Origin: Spiroplasma tabanidicola | GTDB lineage: Bacteria; Bacillota_I; Bacilli_A; Mycoplasmatales; Mycoplasmataceae | Direction: 5' to 3' | DNA length: 64,000 bases | Assembly: GCF_009730595.1 (NCBI RefSeq) | Contig: NZ_CP046276.1 | Span: 372,001 to 436,000 of the forward strand | Part shown: positions 39,527 to 51,297 of the stretch, one piece after another | Position numbering within the stretch: position 1 is the first letter of the stretch | Layout of the letters: every line of letters starts with the position of its first letter | Made by a program: the position numbers and the translations under genes | The notes under the pieces: generated by a model | The model's input: the letters and a program-made list of their open reading frames with translations, nothing else | Told to the model about the DNA's origin: nothing | Database searches by the model: none

Positions 39527-40479
39527 ATAAAACACTCCATTCAATATTTATATCGTTAAATAAATCTGAAATTTCTAAAATAATTTAAAAAATTTTAACT
39601 GATTTGGATTTTATTTCGCAAAACATAATAATACACTATATGATTAGACATAATCTTTTAAAACTTAAACAATTACTTAAATTATGGGAAATTAAAGTTT
39701 AAAATTTATAGAAAGTTTTTTGTGTTTACTATATTTTTTTAATATTATTAAAAAAAATTAGCATTTAGTAATCAAAAAAATATTTTTTTATATAGTTAAA
39801 AATGATATACTGCTAATTTTTTGAAAATATATAAAAAATAAATTTAGAAAGAGAATAAATAACATTACAATTATTTTTGTTAACATTAATTTTAATAGCT
39901 ATAGTTTTTGTGAAAAATTAATTGATGATTCTTATTGCTTAAATGATGAACATTACATTGTCAATTTTATTCTGAGATTGAATATAATGACTATAATATA
40001 ACACTAACCAACTCCGATTATTTTAAAACTTTAATAAAAAAATATATTATAAAGGAAAAATTTTATTTATATAATAAAGACTTTGATTGTTAAATGAAAG
40101 TAAAAGTTTTAAATTATTATTTTTTTGATTATTTTTGAATATTTCTAAGCGAGAATAATTACTTTATTTTTTCTAGAATATTTGTTTATTTTAATTTAAT
40201 AACTTATATTAAATAACTTTGTCTCTTTGAGGTTGTCTATTCTAAAATTAAGAGGTGATATAAAATTACTTTTCTGGATTTTTTTATGAAAGTACAAATA
40301 AATAAAAAAAAAGAATAAAACTTTAAATTTATATACAATGTTATGAAAAAAAGGAAAGTTATTTCACATAATAATTCAAAAACTTACACTTTAAATTGGA
40401 TATATAGAAATAGTCTATATTTAAATTAAATTATAGAAGCTTTACTTATCAATAAATAATCTTATTTAGAATAACGGAG
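39527..40479. other. Gene-poor, highly AT-rich tract
   Basis: About 950 bp with no ORF I can support. A short coding-like fragment on the plus strand near 39890-39990 reads VNINFNSYSFCEKLID, ended by stops. It looks like decayed DNA beside the IS element at 40480. Confidence 0.5.
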
Positions 40480-41926
40480 CCTAAGTAGACCATTTATTGT
40501 AAAATTAATGATCTTTTATATATTTCAATTATATTTTATATATTGTAAATTATTATAATCTTTTGAAAACTTCTCAAATAGATTATAAAAGCACTCTTTA
40601 TTTGCAAATCTATCACCATATGTTGCAAAAAACTTTTGTTTTATTCATCCATTTAAACTTTCGGTAGGTACATTGTGCTTAAATCCCTTTTTTGACATAG
40701 AATGTATAATATTTTTATTTTTATTAACATAAGTAAAAAATACTTTCATTTGAAAAAGCTAATCCTCTATCTGATTGAATAATTTTTTTTAATTTGTTTT
40801 GTATTGCATAATTGTTAATTTTTTGAATTACATATAAAGCAATTACAGAATTCTCACTTTGATCAAACTTATAATTAACTATTGTTCTTATTAATCAATC
40901 ATAAGAAATTAAACAGCTTAGCTTTGTTATACTTTTTGAGTTATTCAAAAAAATTTTAAAGTTAGTACCATCAATGCCTACAACATTAGGTGTTTTATAA
41001 TTCATTTCGATTAAATCATTTCTAACATAACTATTGTGTTTCTTAGATTCTTTAAAATAACCAGTTTTATTGACTCTATTTGCTTTTTTTAAAATATTTG
41101 ATACATCTTTTCTTATTTTTCTAACTAATTTTTCAAATACTATAATACTTTTATTTATAAAAATTCATTTTCTAATTAAATCAGACCCTGATGCTAGCAT
41201 GTTATTTGCATCGTTATAGTCTTTTATTATTTCAACAGCTCTATCATAAATAGGACTCCTAAAACTAGGTAGATCTTTAAGATCTAAACCTTGATTATAC
41301 AAATTTATTGGCTTTTCTAAATTGTTTTTTTAAATCTTTTGAATGTATTTTTATGTACTTTAAAATATTTAACTAAATAATTTGTACCAATTCCATATTT
41401 TGCAATAAATGTATAAATTTGACAGCATGCGAAATGTTTATAGGCCTTTGTCGCCATTATCATTATCTAGTCCTTCTTGCCATCCTTAACATGTTCAACA
41501 TTGTGGTTATTGTGCAAGAAGGAATGGACTTTTCCAAAATTTCTTTGCTCGCTATTGCTAGTAGTTTTTCTTGTTGCTCAAACTTTAATTTATTTTCTAA
41601 GATTTTTATTTTTTCTTTTAATACTTTATTTTTTTTCTTTATTTTTTAGTTCTTTAGAAATGAACTCTTTTTTTGATTTTTGACTCACTTTATCAATCTC
41701 ATTGCATAATTTGCTTCTATTATAAGAATAACAAAGTTTATCATTTTTATCTCAAATTCTTATTAGCTGACCCCCAGATATGATATTTAATTCATAAGCT
41801 ATTTTATCCACTGATTCACCATTTCTAAATCTGTTTAATGCTATTTTTTTAATTTATTCTGTATACTTTTTAGGCATTTTTTTCTTTTTAATATAAAAGA
41901 CCAGTTTTTTAACTGGTCTACTTAGG
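40480..41926 (-). mobile_element. IS3-type element remnant
   Basis: 1447 bp bounded by inverted ends CCTAAGTAGACCA (40480-40492) and TGGTCTACTTAGG (41914-41926). Inside the right end lies a hairpin GACCAGTT/AACTGGTC (41899-41918). The transposase runs on the minus strand and is full of stops. No target duplication is clear. Confidence 0.82.
40500..41877 (-). pseudogene. Degenerate IS3-type transposase
   Basis: Starting at ATG 41877 the frame reads MPKKYTE, then TAA, then IKKIALNRFRNGESVDKIAYE (HTH domain), a coiled coil, and later PNVVGIDGTNFKIFLNNS (first Asp) and IQSDRGLAFSNESI (second Asp). Several frameshifts and stops separate the pieces. The first stop may be a former TGA Trp codon changed to TAA. 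Confidence 0.78.
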
Positions 41927-42107
41927 TTTTTTTGGATAAGAAAAAATTTTTAGTGATATTTATTATTTTTATACTATAAATAAATTACAAAAAATTTTTG
42001 ATACTTTTTTTGTTTGTAATATATTGACACAATAACCCAGACATATTTATAACTTTTTTTATTAAATCAACAAATTTTTTATAAAATATATATATGGGGG
42101 TTAATTT

Positions 42108-42449
42108 ATGGCTAATGTAAATATTAATGCACAATTAACAAAAAAAGATATTTTGGAAAAAGAGTTTGAGGTTGAATATAAAGGATATAAAGTAGAAGAA
42201 GTTGATTCTTTTTTAGACTTAATAGCAGAAGATTATAAATATTATGAAAAAATGGAGTCAGAAAAAGAACAAATAATACAAAAATTAAATGAAAGATGTC
42301 AAAGTTTAGAAAATGATTTAAATCAAACAATTGCAACTTTAAAACTAACAAAAAAACAACAAGAAGAGTTAGCTAGAAAAGGAGTTAACTCATCAGATAT
42401 TATTAAACGTATTTCAGCTTTGGAAAAAACTAATTTAAACAAAGATTAG
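42108..42449 (+). CDS. gpsB: GpsB/DivIVA-like cell-division protein
   Basis: 113 aa. DivIVA/GpsB N-terminal motif: LTKKDILEKEFEVEYKGYKVEEVDSFLDLI (residues about 10-40), then a coiled coil. GpsB helps place division and wall enzymes; in a wall-less cell it probably acts on division or membrane geometry. It stands directly upstream of rnpB, as in Bacillus. The start has a GGGGG(T) site. Confidence 0.85.
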   Translation: MANVNINAQLTKKDILEKEFEVEYKGYKVEEVDSFLDLIAEDYKYYEKMESEKEQIIQKLNERCQSLENDLNQTIATLKLTKKQQEELARKGVNSSDIIKRISALEKTNLNKD

Positions 42450-42464
42450 TTATTAGTGTAAAAT
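42435..42464 (+). promoter_or_regulatory. Probable rnpB promoter
   Basis: TTAAAC (42435-42440), an 18-bp spacer and TAAAAT (42459-42464), preceded by TG. It overlaps the 3' end of gpsB and would start RNA near 42471, at the 5' end of the RNase P RNA. Confidence 0.5.
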
Positions 42465-42470
42465 ATACTA

Positions 42471-42841
42471 GTGAAATAATTTTTTGAATCAACCGCTATA
42501 TTTGCAAAATAATATAGAGGAAACTCCACGCTTGCACATTCTGTGATGAATGTAGTGTTTGTGCTAGAGGAAAAAATAACTCTAGGCGCCTTAATTGGTG
42601 ACGACAAGAATTAGCCTAAGTGTTTTTACATATGGCAAAGTCTTTAAAGTGCCACAGGGACGATTAGCTAGAAATAGTGAAATGGAACGGGTAAACTCCA
42701 CAAGCAAGAAACTCAAATTATGGTAGAGGAGCTAAAAGATTGAGAATCAAATTGATCTTTTGGATCACTTTTTTAAGTGATAGATAGATGGTTGATGCGG
42801 TAAAAACGTACAGAACGTGGGTTATGATAAAAATTATTCAC
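42471..42841 (+). ncRNA. rnpB: RNase P RNA (type B)
   Basis: The conserved core is plain: ATAGAGGAAACTCCACGCTTGC (5' core), GTGCCACAGGGACGATTAGC, GAAATAGTGAAATGGAACGGG, AACTCCACAAGCAAG, and near the 3' end GTACAGAACGTGGGTTATGAT. The 5' GTGAAATAATTTTT pairs with AAAAATTATTCAC at 42829-42841 to form P1. A T-run follows. The RNA is the catalytic part of RNase P, which trims tRNA 5' ends. Confidence 0.93.
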
Positions 42842-42865
42842 TATTTTTTTTAAGGATTTGTTAAA

Positions 42866-43339
42866 ATGAATAAATTATTTGAATATTTAAAAAACAACAA
42901 TTATACATTAGCAAGTTGCGAATCATTTACTGGAGGAATGTTTGCTAATTTATTTACAAACATGTCTGGTGCTAGTGATTATTTTAAAGGAGCATATGTT
43001 TGTTATTCAAATGAGTTTAAAATAAAACACTTAAATATAGAAGAACAAATCATTAAAAAAAATAGCGAAGTTTCTAAAGAAGTTTTAACAAAAATGTTAA
43101 AACAAACTCAAGCATTATTAAATGTTAATGTAGTTTTTGGTTTTACAGGATTTGCATCTCCTATTGATAATAACAATCCTAGAAGCGGTTTAAGCTATGT
43201 TGGATTTGCAATTAATAATGATATATTTATATATGAATTTATAGATGTGAATAATTTATCTAGAGAAGAGTATAAAATAAAAGCAATAGAATATGTATTA
43301 AAAAAATTTAATTCTATTTGAAAAAAATGTAATTTTTAA
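42866..43339 (+). CDS. CinA-family nicotinamide-nucleotide amidase
   Basis: 157 aa, the C-terminal (PncC) domain of CinA without the N-terminal MoaB-like half. Motifs LASCESFTGGMFANLF and FGFTGFASPID are present. It deamidates nicotinamide mononucleotide in NAD recycling. TGA at 43319 is Trp, adding six codons. It lies directly before recA, the cinA-recA order typical of Firmicutes. Confidence 0.88.
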
Positions 43340-43377
43340 TATTTTCTTTTCGATTTATTTTATAGGGAGGAAAATAT

Positions 43378-44412
43378 ATGCTAAAAAAAATAGAAAGCAA
43401 TGTAAACGAAGGGTTTGTATTAAATATGGAAAATATATATGACGATCCAAATTTTAAAGCTGTTTTAAAAGACATTGAAAAAACGTTTGGAAAAGGTGCG
43501 ATTATGCGTCTTGGAGATAAAGCAAATAACTTTATCGAAGCACTTCCGAGTGGAAGTTTTTTGATTGATAATGCAATTGGGATTGGAGGATATCCTAAAG
43601 GAAGAATAATTGAAATATTTGGTCCTGAATCTAGTGGTAAAACTACTTTATCACTTCATGCAATTGCAGAGGCACAAAAAAATAAAGGAAGAGCTGCATT
43701 TATTGATGCAGAGCATGCTTTAGACCCAAAGTATGCAAAAAATTTAGGGGTAGATATTGAAAATTTAATTGTTGCTCAACCAGATTCCGGAGAACAAGCA
43801 TTAGATATATTAGAAATGCTAGTAAAATCAAATACAATGGATGTAATAGTAGTTGACTCGGTTGCAGCATTAGTTCCCAAAAGTGAATTAGAAGGAGAAA
43901 TGAGCGATCAACAAATTGGTTTACAAGCAAGATTGATGTCAAAAGCATTGAGAAAATTAAACGGAATAATTTCAAAAACTAATACAACAGTAATATTTAT
44001 AAATCAATTACGTGAAAAGGTTGGAGTAATTTTTGGAAATCCTGAAACTACTCCCGGAGGAAGGGCTTTAAGATTTTATTCATCACTAAGAATGGAAGTT
44101 AGAAAAGGTGAAACTCTAACTTTAAACGGAGAAGCAAATGCGAACAAAATTAAAGTAAAAATTGTAAAAAATAAAGTTTCCCCACCTTTTAAAACTTGTA
44201 CAATAATTATCGCTTATAATAAAGGAATTGAAAAAGATTTAGAAATTATTGAACTTGCAACTTTATATAATATTTTAACAAGGGCAGGAGTTTGGTATTC
44301 ATATAATGAAGAAAAAATAGGACAAGGAAAAGAGTCGGTTAGAGAATGATTAAAAAATAATCCTGAAAAAGAACAAGAAATTATGCAAAAAGTCAATGAA
44401 ATTATTAAATAA
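43378..44412 (+). CDS. recA: Recombinase RecA
   Basis: 344 aa, intact. Walker [12 protein letters not shown], Walker [13 protein letters not shown], and the loop [22 protein letters not shown] are canonical. TGA at 44347 is Trp, after which the C-terminus continues [14 protein letters not shown]. The GGGAGGA site sets the start at 43378. RecA drives recombinational repair; a whole recA is worth noting because some Spiroplasma have a shortened one. Confidence 0.96.
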
Positions 44413-44445
44413 AATAAAAAATATGTTTAGAAAAGAGAAATAAAG

Positions 44446-45252
44446 ATGACTAATACAAATGATTTAAAAAGTTATAATAATCATACATATCCAAATGAAT
44501 TTAAAAAAATAGCTTTATTTTTTTTATTGATTTCATTTGTTTATCTTATAATAATTGGTGTTTTTATATCTCTTTTTTGAGTGCAATTACCAAATTATTC
44601 ATTTAATGAAAAACTTGTTTTAATTATCCCAATTTTTGTATTGGTATGTATTTTTGGAACAATATCAGATTGTTCAAGTACACTTGAATTTTTAAAAATT
44701 AAAACCATTAACAGAATCAAAGATAATACAGTTTTAAAAATAGCATTTATTTGTATATGACTTCCGATTCTCAATATTATGATTTTTTATTTCTTACTAT
44801 TAATAAAAAAAAGAATGATTAAAGCAGGTCCTTATGAATATAAAAATAAAATTTCATATAAATTTGGTGGATTTTTCGATAATATTTTTGGAATCACAAA
44901 TAAAGGTATAGCTAAATCTATTTTGGTTAAAGGTTTGATAGCTTCAATATTTATAATAGTTTTTTTAACTGCAGCTGTTTTAATCCAAACTAAAGTAATA
45001 TATTTAGATGAAAAGATAACGGCAAATTGTATTTCTCTTTATATATTTGGTTTATTAATTCACATATTATTAATAATTTCTTATTTAAATGAATATTCAT
45101 ATATTTGTAGAAAATCAAATGATCAAGTAAAAGATAAAAAATATTTTGCAATTGCAATTTATACATTATTTATACCAATTTTAAATTTTGTTTTTTGATC
45201 AATAATAGCATATAAAAAATTACAAGAGAAAAAAGTTAAAGTACTCGACTAA
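44446..45252 (+). CDS. Uncharacterised six-helix membrane protein
   Basis: 268 aa; family unknown. Hydrophobic helices lie at about 23-47, 57-78, 102-123, 163-187, 200-220 and 232-255. Loops between them are short and basic. TGA codes Trp in FWVQL, CIWLP and FWSII. An AAAGAGA site precedes the ATG. It follows recA by 33 nt. Confidence 0.6.
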
Positions 45253-45267
45253 TTAAATACTTCATTA

Positions 45268-45299
45268 AAAAAATACGTTTTTTATAAACGTATTTTTTA
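45268..45299 (+). terminator. Intrinsic terminator
   Basis: AAAAAATACGTTT / AAACGTATTTTTT stem with a TTTAT loop; closes the cinA-recA-membrane protein run. Confidence 0.85.
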
Positions 45300-45300
45300 T

Positions 45301-46850
45301 TTGTGCTCAATATACAAAAATATTTAAACTTAAAATTTTGCTATAAACTTTATAATCATAGTAAACTTTTATTAAATAAAATAATTAAAGAAATAAAATA
45401 CAAACTTTTTTGAATGATATTACTTTTATGTTTTCGGTTCCTATATTAATAGTTTATATTTTCTAAGTAAAAATAAAGTATTAATAGGAATAGACAAATG
45501 CATAGTAAATATTTAAGGAGTAAATATTTAATAAAGATTAACTTTATTATCGATTGGAATATTAAAAAAACAAATAAGTTATTTGAGTGCTGAGATTACA
45601 AATAATGTTTTAAATATGATTTTAAAGATTGAATAAGTTGTGTATATCAAGGTAATCAAATATATACAAATTAAGAAATGTAAATAAAGAAATACTTGAT
45701 GATGAGAAAAAACTTGTTTAAGATATTAAATCTAAGATAGGTTTTAAATTAATTCCTAATCAAATAAAATATATAAATAATAACGATATATAAAAGTTAT
45801 TATTTATATATATAATTATTTAAATTTGATAAATTTAACTAAAGAATTAAAAAAATAACTTTTTATTTAGGATAAAAAAAGTAAACAATGATTAGATTTT
45901 AGCAACTAATTATTAATTATATTTTTTATAGTTTTAACAAATAAGAAAAAAAATTATAAGTGTTATTATACATATTCAAATTGTAATTATATTTAAACAT
46001 TTAAAAAAATTTAACAGAAAGATTCATATATAAATATTTGTCTAAAATTGTCAACTCTTAACTTTATTTGATTCTATTGAAAATAGTAAGAAAAATAATT
46101 TTTATATAAAATGATGTTCTAATAAGTTAAATTTCCAAAAGTATCGAAGATCTTTCAAACGTTATTGGTCGTTGAATAGATAAAGCAAATATTAAGAAAA
46201 AAATATATTAAAGTTGTTGTTACTCTTTTAGAAAAACAGTTTAATCATATCACAATAAACTTTTTATAAAAAACACAATAGATTCATATAGTATATTTGT
46301 TTATTATGGCGTAGTAACAGATGTGAAAAGTATTATGTTTAAAATATTTAATTAATAAAAAAATATGATTTTGCTATTTGAACTTTAAATTAATAAATAT
46401 GAAATTTAATAGTGTATTATCATTGATAAGTATAACGTGTTTTTGTTTGCTATAAGTATATAAATTCTACAAGAGATCACTTATTCTAAAATAGAAACTC
46501 AACTACACTTAATTTAATTTTGATTATGCAACCACCAAGGCGTTAGTTTTTATTAAATCTTAAAATGATATTTTTTATAACTCCTTTCATTGGAAGTGGT
46601 GATTAAATATTGATAAATCAAAATGAATTATGACAATAAATAATATTGTTAAAAAAACTATAATTTACTTACAGATATTTTAATCTTAGTTTCATTAATG
46701 AAAAATTATTGTTAATAAAACACCTTATGAAATTTGTATGAGATAGCAGAGAAATATATAATTAATTTTAAATGGTTTTAAGTTTGTTTAAATTATAATA
46801 AACTATAAAAATTTTTTTATAAATTCTATTTTATATTAGAAGTTTAAAAA
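45301..46850. other. Decayed intergenic region with gene remnants
   Basis: 1.55 kb with no intact gene. Coding-like scraps include EILDDEKKL and IKSKIGFKLIPNQIKYINN near 45690-45795, DLSNVIGRWIDKANIKKK near 46140-46210, and NKTPYEICMR at 46715-46745. The last resembles the C-terminal TPYEIRME of the IS at 50013-51274. It is probably the graveyard of one or more mobile elements; the order of events cannot be told. Confidence 0.5.
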
Positions 46851-46854
46851 AGTG

Positions 46855-46860
46855 TATAAT
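46855..46860 (+). promoter_or_regulatory. Probable -10 box for rny
   Basis: Perfect TATAAT 48 bases upstream of the rny start. No -35 is clear. Confidence 0.5.
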
Positions 46861-46907
46861 AATATTGTTACAAACAACACCATAGTCTACTTGAAAGTAG
46901 GAAATAA

Positions 46908-48434
46908 ATGACTAATTCAGAAAGAAACTCATGACTTATAGTTGTGACAGCACTTGCGATTGCAGTGTTTTTACTAATATTGCTTAGTTGCTACTTGTTG
47001 TTCAACCGTCGTAGAAGTCATGTGCTAAAAAAAGCGAAAGACGAAGCAAAAAAAATAAAAATGGAAGCAATTGCTGCTGCTAAGATTGAAGCGACTATTT
47101 TAAAAAACTCGATTGAAGAAGAACTTTTTTCTAAAAGAGCAGAAATAGAACATGAATCTGCTTTATTAGAACAAAAAAAGATAAAATACTTTGATGATTT
47201 AGAAAATTTAAACCTAAGAGAATCTAAAATTGTTGAACAACAACTAGAAAATAATAGGGTTAAAAATAAGTTATCAGTTGATGTTGATAATGTTGTAGAA
47301 ATTTTAGAAAAACTAGCTGATATGTCATCAGAAGAAGCGAAAGAAAGATTATTAATATATGCAGAAAGTACATATATTGAAGATATATATAAAGAAATAA
47401 AAACAAAAGAAGAGTTTATTAGGAAAAACTCAAGAGAGATTGTTTTAAACATTATTATGGAAGCTATGGAAAAATCGCATGTTCAAATAGCTACTGAAAA
47501 AAACACAACTATTTTTAAACTCGAAGATGATTCGTGAAAAGGAAAAATTATTGGTAGAGAAGGTAGGAATGTAAAAACATTTCAACAATATGGCGGAGTT
47601 GACATTATAATTGATGAAGTTCCAAATAGAATAGTTATATCTTCATTTAACCCTTTAAGAAGAGAAATTGCATATAATACTTTAACAGAATTAATAAAAA
47701 TAGGTAGATTACAACCTGCTGCTATCGAAGAAACTTTGATAAGTGAAGAGCAAAAAATACAAGAAACATTTTTTAAAACTGGTAATCAAGTTACAAAAGA
47801 TTTAAACATATTTGATTTAGATGAAGAAATAATTTTAAATTTAGGAAAATTGAAATATCGTTTTAGTTATGGACAAAGTGTTTTACAACATTCGATTGAG
47901 GTTGCAAAAATTGCAAAATCACTTGCTAATGCATTAGAATTAGATGAACAAATCGCCCTTAAAGCAGGATTATTACACGATATTGGTAAGGCTATGGATT
48001 TTGAACAAGAAGGTAGTCATGTTGAATTAGGGTCAAATCTTTTAAAAATGCATAAAATTGATAATATAATCGTTAATTGTGTAGAATCTCATCACGGAGA
48101 TGTGGAAAAAAAATCTGTTTATGCAGAAATAATTTCAATTGCAGATACAATAAGTGCTGCAAGATTTGGGGCAAGAAATAATGGAGCAGAACAATTCTTT
48201 GAAAGATTAAAAGAAGTAGAAACTGAATGTGAAAAATTTTATGGTGTTTTAAAAGCTTATGTTTTTCAATCAGGAAGACAAATTAGAGTTATAGTAAATC
48301 CTGACATTATTCAAGATCATGAAATGCTTAATTTAACTCAACAGATTAAAGAAAAAATAAAAAGTATTAATAAAACTCCAGGAGATATTTATATAACTTT
48401 AATTAGAGAAAAAAGAGAATCTACAAAATTATAG
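46908..48434 (+). CDS. rny: Ribonuclease Y
   Basis: 508 aa endoribonuclease that starts mRNA decay at the membrane. An N-terminal helix (about residues 9-30) is followed by a long coiled coil (about 35-190), a KH domain (GREGRNVKTFQQYGGVDIIIDE) and an HD domain (LLHDIGKAMD, catalytic His-Asp; ESHHGDVE). The upstream ATG at 46944 was passed over because the frame continues back to 46908 with Trp at TGA and a GAAAGTAGGA site. TGA at 47537 is Trp. Confidence 0.95.
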
Positions 48435-48700
48435 TTTAAAATTAATTCAATTGTTTTTTTTAATATTTGTATTTTTAAAATCACTTACTTTATACATTTT
48501 TGTATAGAGTTTTTTGTAGAATGAACAAAATAAATTAAAAAAATGATATTGTAGTAAAATTATTTTATAAGGAAAAAGTAATGAATATATTTAAATTAAC
48601 TTAAAAATATTTCAGAAAAACTTATAAAAAGTGCAAAATACTAAGGGAATGTATTTTGATAATTTTATTTTTATCTTGGTTTTGCTAAGGAGAGAAAAAA

Positions 48701-49978
48701 ATGAGTAAATTAAAAATAATGTTAAAAATATTAGGTTTGTGTGTTATAACAACTTCAACAACATCTGTTGTTGCCTGTCAAGGACCTGCTGGAGGTTCTA
48801 GTAACAGTAATGATGGTCCAAGTTATGACTATTTAAATCAAATTGTTGGAGATTTTAGAACTTATGACATTAAAAAATATGGAGCACCATCAATTGATAA
48901 CTTAGTAAATATGTTTAATGCAAAATCTAAATTTAAAGTTTTGAAGAAACATAATAATCAACCTAATACTATTTTGTTAAAGTCATTTGAAATTACTAGT
49001 GAGAAGTTGATAAAAGTTGAATTTGAATTACCAGATATTGAAAGTAATAAGCACTATCTATATTTAAATCAAAAACCATACATTGAATTAAATTTCAGTT
49101 TAAACTTTACTTATGAAGATCAAGAATTTTTTATTAAAAAAATAGATGAAAAAGTTTATGGAGAAGGAGTTAAACAAAAAACTTTTTTAAATGATCTTGA
49201 AAGCCTTCTTTTTGATGGTATATATGATGATTTGAAAAGTTGAGGTAATGATGTTCCAGACCTTCTTTTGGATAAATTAAATTTAAAGGACAGTTTAGAA
49301 GTTTCGCGAAATATGAGTCAGGATTATTTTTTAAAAAATCAAGGTTTAAAATATAAAGATTATTCCGATTCAAATCATAATAATTTTTTTAGTAACTCAC
49401 TTTTAGAAGAAAACATCATACCTGACTCATTTAGTTTTACATTTATGCCAAAGAATCACTGAATTAAAATAGATAATTCATATGAGTTCGTTTGAAAAGC
49501 GGATGAAGATAAAATAAATAATTTAAAAGTAATACCCAATTTAGACGCATTAAGTGCAGATAAAATGAATCAATCAAGTTATAATCGTAAAGTTGTACTA
49601 AATTCATTTTATAATAAAGATAATAGTACTAAAGAATTTTTAGAAAGTATATATAATAATAATTTAAATACTTTTTTGAAACCATTAACTAAAAAAATTA
49701 TAGACACAAAAATAATGAATATATCTCTTTCATATCAAAAAAATCCATCATCAAACACAAAAGATGATGTGTTTGAAAAATTAGATTTATCTACTTTAAT
49801 TGGTAAATGAAGTGGAAATGAAAATGCTAAAAGCTTTTTTGAAAATTTTAAAAATGAGCATACAAATGATTTTACTTTTTACATTTCTTTTGTATCTCCA
49901 TCAGATTCAAAAGATTTTAAAGGGCAACTATCAAAAGTCATATTAACTATGGATTTTAATGAATGAAGCGAGCAATAA
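48701..49978 (+). CDS. Predicted surface lipoprotein
   Basis: 425 aa. A signal peptide (MSKLKIMLKILGLCVI) ends in the lipobox VVAC; the Cys at residue 26 would be lipid-anchored. A Gly/Ser/Asn linker follows, then a mixed alpha/beta ectodomain rich in Asn, Lys and Phe. No family is recognised. Several TGA codons are Trp. It is a single gene with AGGAGAGAAAA as its ribosome site. The sequence just after the stop repeats GAGCAATAAAT. Its terminator is split by an IS. Confidence 0.8.
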
Positions 49979-49990
49979 ATTAAAATGAGC

Positions 49991-50012
49991 AATAAATAAA
50001 AAACATCTTTAT
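49991..50012. terminator. Left half of a split bidirectional terminator
   Basis: AATAAATAAAAAACATCTTTAT. Joined to TAAAGATGTTTTTTTATT at 51279-51296 it gives CATCTTTATTAAAGATG with A- and T-runs, a perfect hairpin that would end both the lipoprotein and degV. TTAT (50009-50012) is the left target duplicate. Confidence 0.85.
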
Positions 50013-51274
50013 TGAACTTGTCAATTAAAATTGACATTAAAAAGATACTTTCTCCATACGAATTTCGTATGGAGTTTTTTTATACTTTAATATAGGTCTT
50101 ACGTAATTATAAAACTCAATATAATCAGAAATTACATTATATATATTAGAATAATTTAGCTCATTTACTTTATAAGTATAAATACACTCGTTTTTTAAAG
50201 TTCCAAAAAACGATTCACATGCACCGTTATCAGGAGAATTTCCTCTTCTCGACATAGAAATCTTTATATTATTAGAATCACATAAATATTTTCAAGTCTC
50301 GTTTGTGTATGGCGAACCTTGATCAGAATGAATAAGTTTTGGTTTACTTTTTTTTGTGATTGCAGATTTTAAATTTGTATGGCAAAGTTAATTATCAGGT
50401 CTTTTAGAAAGTTTTCAATCTACTATTTCTGAATTGTATAAGTCTTTAATGACTGATAAATAAACCATCCCTGAACTTGTTTTAATGTAAGTAACATCTG
50501 TAACCCATTTTTCATTTAAGTTATTTGCTTTAAAATTTCTGTTTAAAATATTTTTAAATCTTAATGGAGTTGATTTATAATGATCGGGTACTCTTTTCTT
50601 TTTGACTGCCTTAATGCCTAATATTTTCATATATCTGTATACAACCCAAGGTTTTAAGTTCATTTTAAAATACTTATTTAACATGAGTGTAATCATATTG
50701 TAGCCATAACGTTTTTAAAAAGATTATGTATATAAATGATTTTGTTAGCAATTTTTATATCATAGTTTTTGTATTTAGGTTTACCTGTTTTTAATCATTT
50801 TAAATAACCATATCTTGATACTCCTAAGTATTTACAAACTATTTTTAATGAGAAACACTTTTTCGCATTAAAAATAGCGAAGTACTTTTCCTTAACAGTC
50901 TTCGCCAAATGATTTTTTAAAGCGCGCTCTAATTTTAACGCTTCTCTCAATTCTTCTAAACTCATATCATCAGGATCTTTAAATAACCAATCATGAGATT
51001 TGAATTTCTTAATATTACTTTTAGCTTGAACTCCATTACCTCATTCTAAAGCACCTTCACCTTCAGTTCTTATTTCATGTTTTTATCTCTTAATAGTACT
51101 GGTGCTTAAATTAAATTTCACTGCAGTATTAATTATTCCAACTTCTTTTGCCTCATTAACTATGTTAATTTTTTCTTGTTTTGATCATTGTTTTGCCATA
51201 TAAAAAGAACACCTTTCAATTAAATTTTAACAATAAAAGTACTTTTTTACTGTCAATTTTATTTTAGATGTTCA
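50013..51274 (-). mobile_element. IS3-type element, copy 2 (in lipoprotein/degV terminator)
   Basis: 1262 bp on the minus strand, bounded by TGAACTTGTCAATT... at the left and ...TAGATGTTCA at the right, with a 4-bp duplication TTAT (50009-50012 and 51275-51278). The transposase-start end is nearly identical to copy 1 at 32882. It lies in the middle of a terminator between convergent genes. Confidence 0.93.
50037..51199 (-). pseudogene. Fused IS3-type transposase, broken
   Basis: Starts at 51199 (MAKQWSKQEKINIVNEAKE). Codon 39 is TAA where copy 1 has TGA (Trp). A one-base loss near 50710 shifts the frame, and AAA to TAA near 50385 adds another stop. The DDE residues are otherwise kept: NEKWVTDVTYIKTSSG, HSDQGSPYTN, GNSPDNGACESFFG. 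It is decayed independently from copy 1. Confidence 0.88.
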
Positions 51275-51278
51275 TTAT

Positions 51279-51297
51279 TAAAGATGTTTTTTTATTT
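51279..51297. terminator. Right half of the split terminator
   Basis: TAAAGATGTTTTTTTATTT, following the TTAT duplicate at 51275-51278. It overlaps the degV stop codon. Confidence 0.85.

Noticed and set aside
39527-40479. A possible origin of replication in the AT-rich tract
   Set aside because: No cluster of DnaA boxes and no dnaA or dnaN next to it.
41419-41683. Two overlapping plus-strand ORFs in the IS at 40480
   Set aside because: They are antisense to the transposase remnant, have Phe/Leu-rich shadow composition and no ribosome site.
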